Shown here: one piece after another, positions 8,990 through 18,895 of the stretch
Numbering within the stretch: the stretch's first letter is position 1
Layout: each line of letters starts with the position of its first letter
Assembly: GCF_019112545.1 (NCBI RefSeq)
Contig: NW_025064971.1
Location: forward strand, 1 to 22,440
Source of the DNA: Guyanagaster necrorhizus
Lineage: Eukaryota > Basidiomycota > Agaricomycetes > Agaricales > Physalacriaceae
DNA length: 22,440 bases
Reading direction: 5' to 3'
Position numbers and translations under genes: made by a program
Notes under the pieces: model-generated
Databases searched by the model: none
What the model was told of the DNA's origin: nothing
The model's input: the letters and a program-made list of their open reading frames with translations, nothing else

Positions 8990-9850
8990 ATTGAACGAGG
9001 ACTTTCTTTTTTGCTCCATCAGATTTGTGTGCTTGTACTTCAGACTATCCTCGAACATAAATGCCAAAGAATCGCTCTCTTGACCCACGAGGAACTTTTG
9101 GTCGCACAGAGAAAAATGATCCTGGACTCGGATGCTCGCAAAGGAGTGGACATTGCAGACGCGAAACAACCATGAAGCGGATCGCGACCGCCGGGACAAC
9201 GAAAACCTCATCTAAGGCTCGGACAACAGTCTAACGGACGGAATCGATGGAGGAAGATTGATTTCCTCGATGCGCCGCCGAAGCTCCGGCGCTCAACAAG
9301 GACGTACGTACTCGCCTTGCGTCTCAGCAACATCGACTCCTCCTTCTTTCCTGCTGCAACGAGCTATTGGCGCGTACGAAGTTGGCCCCTCGATCATTCG
9401 TACTGACTCATGTTCTTTCAGCTCCTGAAGCGCACCTACACTTGATCGACGTTAGGTCGAAAGGCAATTGCCGACTCGGAGACCTTCATCCCTGATACAA
9501 CGACGACAGGCGAAAACACGTTGCGCATCGACCCCTCTCCCGCTGGTGTTGGTGATATGTGACCTTGCTGCTAGTAACCCCCCCCTCCTTGTTCACCGTC
9601 GCCATCATTGCACCTTCCTCGTCCGACAATGCAATCACTGAAACCGTGCAAAGAGCAAGTCGTACTGTATTTGACACAAATATTCCCTGCCAAGGGCCGG
9701 TAGAGCCATCTTCTTACTTTGGACACGAGTCTGTTCTGCCTTGGGGTACACGAGACTTGTATGATGACAAATAGAAGAGCAGTAGCGAGGCGAAGCTTTC
9801 ACGTGTAGCTACGAGCAGCCTTGCCGATCTCAATCTGCAGAGATCGCAGT
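8990..9850 (+). pseudogene. Decayed multi-exon gene, unrecognised
   Basis: Several protein-like stretches occur on the plus strand in shifting frames: THEELLVAQRKMILDSDARK near 9083-9142, EADRDRRDNENLI near 9175, LASQQHRLLLLSCCNELLAR near 9320, and SSLADLNLQRSQ near 9815. A convincing 50-base intron separates two of them (about 9374-9420: GTACGA donor, CTGAC branch, TTTCAG acceptor), and a GTAAGT donor lies at about 9852. Charged helical composition suggests a coiled coil. In-frame stops interrupt it. It faces HET A tail to tail, and the HET A duplication block begins right after its last donor, so it may have been truncated there. Family unknown. Confidence 0.35.
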
Positions 9851-9852
9851 GG

Positions 9853-10546
9853 TAAGTACTTGTGAGACCTGTTCAGAGTCGCGCGGGAAAACTAAAATAG
9901 TTTGAGCTGCGCATCATATCATCGAATCCCCTACAAATAAGGGCTACACCTTTTATCCTAGTCAGAAATGGACCAAGAAGGGAACAATACAAACGTTGAC
10001 ATAGTGCTGCAATTGAGCAGGTGAAGTACTGGTCAGTTGTCACTGCCACGATGCTTCAACTGTGTCCGCTGCTGGTACCCAGTCACAGTTTGAGCATGCG
10101 ACGACGATTCCCGCCGAAAGAATCCTGATTTTACGAAATGTCTTGGACTCATTGACCTCGTCATAGACAGTGGTTGACATTGGACCATGATGAAGGAGGC
10201 TCCAAGAAATGTTGGGGGAGAGTCGCTGTTACGATGGTAGGGATCAACACCATAAGCCTGGCATCTTACTATCATCACCAATTTCTACATATCTTCTCAA
10301 TTTATAACACAGATATGCTATTTCTGTATATCAGTTAGCAAGAGCAGGAAGAGTGGTGAAATCAGTTTTCATTGGTGCACAGCAAAAGCATGCATACAAT
10401 GGAGAATGCTAATTATATTTCATTTGTGAGTACCTTAATGGATGGGATGTACCATCGTATATGTACAGTGAACTACGAATGGCCTGGTGTATACTCGAGG
10501 TGAGAAATGGTACTAATCTAGGACGGCCACAAAATATGTACTCACC
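9853..10546. other. 3' flank of HET A
   Basis: No gene. The flank is conserved with that of HET B but shares no open frame with it, so it is probably 3'UTR and intergenic DNA carried along in the duplication. Confidence 0.5.
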
Positions 10547-12630
10547 TCAAATAAGAATGTTCCGATGCTCTTTAGTAATGCGCAGACGCTTCAGCCTCCG
10601 TACCTCGTCATCAACCATTTCAAACACGGACATTTTCTCAAACTTTTCGTCAGATAGTCTTCGCCCGACAACCCAACATTGTTTCGGAATCAGTCGGAGA
10701 CCAAATACATCCATACCAAGCAATGTGTAGATGTCTTCAGGTATTGGGAACTTGTGGCGTGCAATGATGTCAAATGTATGTTCCGCCCCATTGGCATCTT
10801 TAATGATCAGCTTGCCACGTCGCTTAACCTTTTCCACACTTCCCGCGGCCAACCCTCGCACAAATACCTTTTCAATGCAGGACCCTTCAAACCAATTATC
10901 ATTCATCTCCCTATCCCAATGAACTGCCATCCCGGAGTAGTACTGGCCCACAGGCAGAGGCTTCTTCATGACCTGCTCCCATGACGGTCTCCACTTCGTG
11001 CCTGTATCCCCTGGTCCATGATACCAGAAGAACAGCTCGCCCCGATTCCGCACAGACATTGCATTCACCAATTCCGTCCATGCATCTTCGAGAGATTCAC
11101 TCTCTCGGTATGCCGGTATCGTTATGGGGACCAGAGGGAATGCCAGTCCCGCGACTTTGTCCACAGGATTGGTGGATACTCGGTTCTGCATCTCTGACAG
11201 GACCTCAAACATCTTGGGGGTGACTGACAGCCACCAATTCCGATGATAGACAGCACTGATGGACCGCAGCTGCTCGTGAAACCTAGTCAGTATCTCAGTA
11301 TCATAGTTCTCATACTTGTCTATTGGTTTCGCATGCAGCGGTCCATCAGGTGTATCCCCGGCAATGATCCTCTCCTCGCCAATCTCCTGTAGTGTCCAAG
11401 CGCGTCTAAACCAACAGCGATCACTGTCCAAGTCACCGTCGTTCAAAGTAAAAGGCCGCCCCAGCCCACTTAGGTAGATCACGACTTTGGCGTTCGCATA
11501 CACGACTCCGATAGTGGGTACATCGATCTTCCACTCTTCTGCACGCAGGTCCTCCCTTGGCCCACCCTCCTGTCCCAAACAGAGGACATCCAACCACGTG
11601 TATTCCGCTCCCAGATTCAGCATCTCGATCCGGATTCGGTCAAGGCTGGCATCTTTTGGGATGGGTACGGGCCATTCCTTCCCATTGATAGGCGTCCAGA
11701 CGTCGACGCGATCCTTCGTGTCCATCCACGCGTGCGATACCGGCCGAACACTCGCAGTTAACGAGGTCATGGGTAGAGACGCGTCGCTGCTCCACCATGG
11801 CACCACCCGATTAGCGTATAGATCCCAGACCCGTCGAGGTTCCAATTCCGGGTTAACAATCCGGTTACCGACAAGTGCTTTTCGTCGCCTCTTCTGGTCC
11901 TGAGCTTTACGTGTACATAGCCCATCTGGGAAGTCATTCCAGTCTTTGGTGACCCATGCTGCGCGGAGACGGCCATATGCAGTACCAAAGTCGTAGTTGT
12001 TCTTGATGCAGTCTTCGAGAGTGGAGGACATGGACGGAGTGTCCAGGGTATGTGACGTTCTCAGGGTGGTGTTCAGTTGATCTAAGAGGCCCATGACACC
12101 GAGCGTAGCGCACGGAGTGTCGGCGAGGGAGGATGATATTACGGGCTTTCGACCGGTGTAGGATCGTTGCAGTGGAACTTCGATCGACGACTCCTGTTGG
12201 CCCGTTTCAGTGAAGGCAGAAATGGTGACTACGGGGAAAGTGAGGTCCTGAAAACATGTTAACAAACTGTTCTTTGTTTGTTTGCCAACCGACTTACCTC
12301 CTGGGCCTGAGGCGCTGGGAACATAGTATCAGCCTCTGAATCTGAGCTCAGAGGTTCTGGAGCTGTTTCTGCACTGCTCGGGTTGGGCGGCGAGTGCGTC
12401 GTTACCTCGAAGACAGGGCGGTCACCTTCTGCAGTAGAACTGGCATGAGGTATCGCCCCTTGAGACTCTGAAGGCGGAATTACGTTGGCATTTTGGTTAG
12501 AATCGGGTATTGCATCAGGAGATGAAACCTTCTTCCATGCATTCGAAAAGACGGAGCATAAGTGAATCCAAATTGACTTGACACCGCTCAAAAGTAGGCT
12601 AATAATTCTCGATAGTACTAAGGTCGTCAT
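10547..12630 (-). CDS. HET-domain protein A, 677 aa, two exons
   Basis: Exon 1 is 12630-12298 (111 codons), intron 12297-12248 (50 nt, GTAAGT...TTTTCAG, phase 0) and exon 2 is 12247-10547. Residues 1-30 are hydrophobic or amphipathic (MTTLVLSRIISLLLSGVKSI) and could sit in or on a membrane. Residues 35-110 are Ser/Pro/Glu-rich and probably disordered. The HET domain (PF06985-like) spans about 280-400: PVSHAWMD at 280, EYTWLDVLCLGQ at 326, NAKVVIYLSGLG at 363, then CWFRRAWTLQE at 389. The C-terminal 280 residues are family-specific, with KFPIPEDIYTLLGMD and VVGRRLSDEKFEK blocks. HET proteins in ascomycetes trigger incompatibility and cell death; in basidiomycetes the role is mostly untested. 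The splice site, ATG and open frame support an intact gene. Confidence 0.9.
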
Positions 12631-12811
12631 ACTGAGTACTCCAAACGAAATAGATTAACAATACGTACTATTTCCCATTTTCCAGATGTGCAGTCACGGG
12701 GTTGTGGAATAAAGGTGTTTGCGTAGAGGCAGGCAGGTGTTGCAACTCAGAGGTCGAATTATACGGGGTGCAGCGAGGGATTCGTGTAACCAGCGTGTTA
12801 GAAGCCAACGA

Positions 12812-13137
12812 CATCCTGCATGTTTCGGGCCCTGCAAAAGCATGCGGGTACACGTGGAAATCATGGCGTCGACTCCATCCTGTCACTCCTTCACAAAGAG
12901 CGACATACAAGGCAGATTTTGTATCGATGATGGGCCGCACACCTGTATACTCTTGTGAATCCGACGTCAGGAAGAAATACTGAAATTTTCATTAATGATA
13001 TCACGTACGTATATGATACCAACCGCATCTAGATCACCGGGCCCCGCAAACGTCTCTTTTGTCCAGTGGTGGTCGAACTTCTGAATAATACCTTGAACAA
13101 AAGCTTAGAGAAAGATGAAAGAAAAACATACGATTGA
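12812..13137. repeat. Segment X', right copy
   Basis: Diverged direct copy of 693-952, located about 180-500 bases upstream of the HET A start codon, so it may contain HET A promoter sequence. It contains small insertions relative to X, for example extra bases around 13000-13020. No open frame is shared between the copies. Confidence 0.75.
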
Positions 13138-13197
13138 ATTACGGTGTCTCTCCATCGTATTCTCCGCTATGCTAACTATATCGTTCTTCGTTGTTCA

Positions 13198-15500
13198 GAT
13201 ACACTGAAGCCCCATGTATGTCGTTTTGGGAAAATGACTGCTCCTGCAGTCGTGCGTGGACACAACCGAAGGCCTTGAGCCAGGTATTGGAACATCGTAG
13301 GGCATGCTAGTGCCGTGAACGTGATGGATTGCTATAGCATGAGGATCTGTTGTACCTGAGTCAGTCGAAAATGAAAGAAAATCGGAAAGCTACGTACACC
13401 AAAAACCTGTTTGAACTTGGGAGAAGGTTTTTCTGAACTCGAAGAGGGCTAGATTGCGTGGTCAGGTTGGGAGGGGGACAAGATCTGGAAGAGACGACTC
13501 GATGATAGTTGGAGGGCAATGAGGAGAGCGAGCGAAGAGTGAGGAGAAATTGATACAAGGATGTGACAGCATTGGTGACCAGAGCTGGCAGTCGTGTAAT
13601 CGCCAGTAGAAGATAGTCGTAAGCACAAATGTCTTATATCATGCAGTATTGGTATTGAAGATATTGTGATTCAATTGAAGGTAGTGATATTGTAGCAGTG
13701 ATAATGAAGCCAAGGAAGGCGAAGATATTAATAGAGAAGGCGTAGTTTAGGTGTGAGCGGCAAAGACGGCAAGTGCCGTCGGCTATATTGGGCCCGAACA
13801 AACATTGTGATACACAGAATGTTCATCGTGCCGGCTGTTTTATTTTCAACTCGTTTTCTTCCAGTGGATCACCGAATCTGATTTTATTCAAGCGTTTATG
13901 TAGCCCAAGTTCGCACTGCTGCCCTTCCTATCATCGTTCATTGGAACAAAGATACGGCCTTTCTCCTCTGCACCCGCCGCCCATCGAGGACGAGGTTCTC
14001 AAGGGAAATTGGAAACGCACGCGGCTTTGAGGGTGAAGGTTATCAATGTCTGGATAGGTATCCTTCTGAAGCCAAGGGAAGGTGTGTGTCGGGTTTCCTT
14101 CCAAGCAACTTTAACTTGAACATATATAGGGACAACAACAATCGAATATAGACTACCTGGGATATTTCAGCATTCAGTTACAGGCCAGGAGCTACAAGCG
14201 CAAATTCCCACTACGACCTTAGCCCATCCCTATGACATTCGGATATTACTCTACCTCTTCTCTTCTCTGCGACCTTGGATAGGAAGAAGACGTGAAGAGT
14301 TCACCACGTAGCCTCTCCCTCTTACATGTCGCATTTGTGGGGATAAATGAAGTCAGTAGCAGTAGTAGCATTGCGGCAGCTCCGAGGGATTTCACCAATG
14401 CCAGACCATTGTTTACTCAGCTTTCTGGATATCTTATCGTCGTGAAGGGTAAGGTCTATGCTTGTGAGACCAGTCGGCCCTTATATGAACCTTCCAGATG
14501 GATTCGCTCGAAATCAAACCAGTGAACCCGCTCTTTCTCTTCGGCACACCCATCTTCTGAAACTTGGCAAGGTATCTTCAGCCAGGAATTGTCTATTGTT
14601 TTGCTGTCAGGCAATATTTTCTGAAGCTTGCCAAAACGACATCCCGCTCTCTCCGTTGTTCCATAACGAACGGATCCTTTTCAAGTAATATGTACCCTGG
14701 AAACTCTCCTGCCGTTCTGCGTTTGTATCAGATACAAACTGCTGTGACAGACGAGATGTTGACCAATGTCAAGAAAAGAACGAATAGACGCGATACGTCA
14801 CAGCCACGTGAACAGAATAACGGTCTGTCCGACTCACATCCCTTTCGCCGCCGCCATTCCCAATCCGGTCTACATGATATCGTGTCTTGCTCTTTGGACC
14901 CCAACTACAATGGCATCTTCGTTCTCGACTGGCAGCAATTGACATGCTTCAAGAGGCCATTGACTATGTTCCCACCTCCAATTGAATCGTGCAGTAGGCA
15001 GTTCGACATGTACATCGATACTGCGTCTGACGTTCCAGGGTGCATCCGCAGCCATGCTATGTTATTCTCATTCTCAGGTTCGAAACCGGTCTCTATACTC
15101 GGCAACAAGCATACTACATGTCGTATTTTCCCACTATCTCTTATTCAAACAGAGAGCTCACGGAGATATCAATCGCGTTCCTCGCGGAGAGTATCCTCTC
15201 CCTGTCCGCAGTGCTCGTTTTACATCCGACCATGCCAATTCCCACCGCCATTGGCACCATTATGGTTAATGACGAGCACTGAGGGTGGCATCCCTCATGA
15301 ATGCAGATAAAATCATTCCCGGGTGATCGCAAACAGAGTCGAAGAATATTGCGAAGATTGGGACGTTGCTCTATGAGCTATTTGATTTCGAGCTGTGCAC
15401 TCGTCTATTTTGTCGTGCAGCCAGTGATAGGGTGCAGTATTTGACGTCGACGGAACTCGCATCGCGAGTATCAGAATGGAGCGAACGAGGCAGACGATGA
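13198..15500. other. Gene-poor remainder of arm Y' (right)
   Basis: Partner of 2950-5370 in reverse orientation. It carries plus-strand fragments at 13790-14150, 14292-14525 and 14564-15310. The last is the longest open frame (248 codons), but its left-arm equivalent is broken and it has no domain I recognise. I do not call it a gene. Confidence 0.5.
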
Positions 15501-15503
15501 ATA

Positions 15504-16440
15504 GTGCCACTCGGACTGGTCTTTGTTGCGCGCCCAAGATCCGCCTCCCCTGTCTTTGTCCTCCCACATTCTTTGGCCAAAATATTGCCTTTGTCCCTCT
15601 GCGCGGACCTGCTTAAAAACCGGACTATGATCGTCATCCACTCCATCCATTCCCGCTCTCCTTCCATCATGAACAGACCCGGCTATCCTCCCTCCCACCA
15701 ATCTGGTGCGAGCCAAATTCTCCCTGCGAATTCTCCAGCTTTTACCTCGACGTCTCTCACTTCGGCGCCAGCATACGGAGCAGTCACAAATGTCCAGACT
15801 CATCGCAGAATACAACCTGCTGTACCTATGCTTCCCGAAACATCTTCGACCTCACGGTCGCCTTCAGACTGGAGTGCGCCATCGAGACAAACCAGCCGTC
15901 CGTGCCGCTGTGGCCGCGGAAGGTGGTGGCGATTCTCCTACCCTATCCGAATGATGATCGCTATCCACGAGGAATTACCGTTCCAACCGCAATCGCGAGG
16001 ATCTTGGTCAGTGCCTCTTCACCGAGTCCAACCTAGAGCTCATCTTATCACAGCCCGCGCACACGGAAACTCAGCATATATCAGAAAGAGACGTTCCTGG
16101 TGTCGCAGAACGGTCCCGAAGTGAGCTTCCTGAAAACATTCGAGAGCCCGCTGTATCGGTTCAGCCAGAACGATGGGAAGCGGAGGCCACTTTTCCTCAG
16201 GTGCGAGCCCTGGGTTGATGCAGACAGGATCGAACGGGACAAGGTGGTGTATTTGGAATGCAGGTGCGATATCTCTCTTGGGAATGTTGAGTATAATCCG
16301 GGTATCCGGGTAACTGGATGCGCCACCGGGATTGGTGTGTTGGTATCGAGAATGCGATTTTGAGCTCTGTGCTGGATACTTGGGAAATTCGGACTGCGAA
16401 TTCTTCTGTAGGGAGACCGTGATGGTCTCAGTCTGAATAC
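15504..16440 (+). pseudogene. Unrecognised degenerate gene, right copy
   Basis: The longest open stretch is 15504-16124 (206 codons) and includes MNRPGYPPSHQSGASQ from ATG 15669. A second frame covers about 16100-16363 with GPEVSFLKTFESPLYRF and LRCEPWVDA. The partner is at 1990-2900. Conservation between the arms covers coding and non-coding frames alike, which suggests decay and not selection. No domain assigned. Confidence 0.4.
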
Positions 16441-16569
16441 TATATATTTTTGACTTGCGGAGCTGTTACTGTTAAGGAACAAAGAGCTGTTGCAGTGTAT
16501 TACCTTGGCATGACTATGACCGCAAGATATCTGAGAAGTTAGTTTCCCACTCTGTTGTTATCTGCCGGT

Positions 16570-16810
16570 CCTCTTTGTTTGTTCGTAAAGGTGGCGCTCA
16601 ATCACTGGAAATATCCTCACATTTTGGTCGATATAGTACTTCTGCGATGGCCCATGTATTTGATTTGACACACCGCCGGCAAGCAACGTGCGCCGGTTTT
16701 TGCCCAAGGACATTAACCATGGATATAACCAAGTTCACTCTCATAGGATCTAGGTCGGTAATTATGGTATTACTGTTAATGCCTATGCTCCAGGTTTGTC
16801 TATAATGTTT
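16570..16810 (+). pseudogene. Short-chain dehydrogenase fragment, right copy
   Basis: Partner of 1490-1840. The upstream block (TDITKFTL and its left-copy equivalent) and the YGITVNAYAPG block remain. About 130 bases between them, including the YGASK catalytic motif, are deleted. This is a more decayed copy of the same dead gene. Confidence 0.65.
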
Positions 16811-16837
16811 CATGTATTGAATTGCTTTGATCCTAAT

Positions 16838-17323
16838 GTGTGGTTGGTCCAATGACAGCAATATTCACTAAATCCATGTCGAATCCTTCTTTCAGAAAGG
16901 GTAGAATGAATTCGGAAGCAGACGGTGCAAAGGACACGATCCACCATGGCCCCGTCGGTCTCTCCTTCAAACGTTGAGAGAATGTCGAGCTGATAGCCTT
17001 CCCGACGACATAGAACAGTCATTCTGTCACTGAAACTGAGAACACAATTCGACCAAGTGAATGCGACATGTACCGTTCTTGGGTGCATCGTTCGCCTTGT
17101 GTCAGGCCTCGCATGAGCGTGCGCTGATCATGACAACTCCATCGAAATCGCCCTGTGCCGTTACAGATGCGAGTTCATTGATATTCATGAGCACGGTCTC
17201 GAGCACTAGAATCGAGAAAGGGGTGTTGTTTGCTGCAGTAAAGATGGCTCCATTCCGGTCCTGGCCACTATCGGAGGACGGTGTAGGTTCGCGAAGGAGG
17301 AGAACGTTGGCCCTGGATGTCAT
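16838..17323 (-). pseudogene. HEM4: Uroporphyrinogen-III synthase remnant, right copy
   Basis: Reverse-strand partner of 994-1487. It shows the same start (ATG at 17323), the same NVLLLREPTPSSD and FDGVVMISARSCEA blocks, the same TGA after SARSCEA, the same 44-base intron (17073-17030) and the same central deletion. It has one further stop right after the intron (TGA in place of the Cys codon). The C-terminal pieces FAPSASEFILPF and VNIAVIGPTT are readable. The shared lesions show the gene was already dead before the arms were duplicated. Confidence 0.85.
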
Positions 17324-17363
17324 CGTGGTCAGCGACACCATGGGTAATGTGACCGTTGAACAT

Positions 17364-17990
17364 TAACCATCACCTAGAACATCGCCCACTTTCTGCCCCA
17401 ATACCAAGCACGATTCCGACACTGAAGATGAGGACTGCCTTCTACTGGCTGGCTATGCTGGTATCCACAGTGGAAAGAGTCTGCTCACGATGCGGCAGTA
17501 GCCTAATTCCTCAGACGAAGAACGAGATGCTAAACATCAGCGGATCAGCTCTCCAACGTCTACATTCGCTGAGGACGACTATACAGCCGCATACATCGAA
17601 GATTGCCAGCTGCTTCTATCTGAGGTTTCAATTTTTGCGGAGGATAATTCAAGATATGGTGAGGTTGTCGTGTATGCCCACTATGCTTCACACTTACTGC
17701 ATGCCATAGTGAAGTTCCATTCTTCAGTAATAATATCCTCGCAGAACATATGCAAATTTTTTAGGTTTAATAGTGATGGGATCTTTTCCAGATTTAAACG
17801 GAGTTGTTCAAGGCGACGGAGGTAACGGAGTGCTTGTTGTAAAGGTAGCTACAGCCATTGACATAAGTAAAAAGTATATTAGAAACCGTATGGCTTACCG
17901 CGAAACCTCAGCGTTTCTCAGGTGCATCATAACGGTTGAACTCCAATTCTCTCAAATACGGAGAGCACAACACGCCAGAAGATGCACTTC
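17364..17990 (+). pseudogene. Unrecognised sequence between arm Y' and HET block B, coding-like remnant
   Basis: No match elsewhere in the window. A plus-strand frame from about 17540 reads SSPTSTFAEDDYTAAYIEDC and VVYAHYASHLLHAIVKF, acidic and protein-like. It is interrupted upstream by a stop and lacks a clear start. Another frame is open at 17356-17709. No family recognised. The stretch is cut by the start of HET block B at about 17991. Confidence 0.25.
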
Positions 17991-18895
17991 AACTTGTGAG
18001 GCCTGTTCAGAGTCGCACGGACAAACTAAAATAGTTTGAGCTGCGCGTCATACGATCGAATCCCCTACAAATGAGGGCTATGCCTTGTATCCTAGTCATA
18101 AATGGACCAAGAAGGGAACAATACAGATGCTGACATAGCACCTCGTCCTGAGTGCAGCCGGAGTTTTAACTTGTGAAGCAAGAAAGCCGGGAAGATTCCA
18201 AGGTCAGTTCATACAAATCGCAAATTCTATGAGTCGCTCCGTCTCAATTTTGCGTAAGCCTTCGATTGGTAGAGGCTGGCTCCTTCCGGGCTTGTGTCTG
18301 TCATTTTAATTTTTCCGAGGAAAGCAGAAGGAACGAGATGCATCGCTACTACCTGCAATTGAGCAGGTGAAGTACTGGTCAGTTGTCAAGGCCACGATGC
18401 TTGCCTTGTGTCTGCTGCAAGTACCCAGTCCCATTTCGACCAGGCGACAACAATCCCTGCCAAAAGTGTCCTGAATTTACCAAATTTCTTGGAGTCATTG
18501 ATCTGGTCATAGACAGTGGTTGACGATGGACCATGATGAAAGAAGCTCCAACAAATGATGGAAGAGAGTTGCTGTTCTGGTGGTAGGAATCAACACCATC
18601 AAGTTTGGCTTCTGACCATCATCATCATTTCTATACACCTCCTCTCCATTCATAACGCAAATATGCTGTTTCTGCGTATCAGTTAGCAAGAGCAGGAAGA
18701 GTAGCGAAATCGACTTTCATTGGTGCGCAGCAAAAGCATGCATACGATGGAGAATGCTAATTATATTTCATTTGCGAGTATCTCAATGGATAGGATGTAC
18801 CATCATATATGTGCAGTGAACTATGAATGGGCCTGATGTATACTCGAGGCGAGAAACGGTAATAATCTAGAACAGCCACAAAATATATACTCACT
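17991..18895. other. 3' flank of HET B
   Basis: No gene supported. A short minus-strand frame (18757-18960) overlaps the HET B end in another frame and is broken in HET A, so I do not call it. Contains the 208-base B-specific segment. Confidence 0.5.
18148..18355. repeat. ~208 bp insertion or deletion difference between HET blocks
   Basis: Flanking bases align between A (about 10007-10011) and B, but these 208 bases occur only in B. No terminal repeats or target-site duplication are evident, so I cannot tell insertion in B from deletion in A. No gene inside. Confidence 0.6.

Larger units (their letters stand above)
9853..12806. repeat. HET block A, direct repeat with HET block B
   Basis: Matches 17991-21136 in the same orientation. 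It covers the 3' flank, the whole HET gene and about 180 bases of upstream flank. Sharp edges: similarity starts at ACTTGTGAG and ends near AGAAGCCAACGA. Block B contains about 208 extra bases (18148-18355) in the 3' flank that A lacks. Confidence 0.95.
13198..17363. repeat. Inverted repeat arm Y' (right)
   Basis: Reverse-complement partner of 955-5370, about 4.17 kb. The outer edge is sharp: the motif TTCAACGGTCACATT is shared, but the bases beyond it (17364 onward and before 955) do not match. The inner edge is at about 13198, near ACACTGAAGCCCCATG. No terminal inverted repeats or target-site duplications are evident, so it looks like a segmental inverted duplication and not a single transposon. 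Confidence 0.93.

Noticed and set aside
9559..9774. 71-codon plus-strand frame with a hydrophobic start
   Set aside because: No family features. It may be part of the decayed gene but cannot be separated from chance.
11487..11903. 138-codon plus-strand frame
   Set aside because: Lies fully antisense to the HET A exon 2 frame, which carries clear HET motifs.
14564..15310. 248-codon plus-strand open frame in arm Y'
   Set aside because: The equivalent frame in arm Y is broken, no domain is recognisable, and there is no clear splice or start context.
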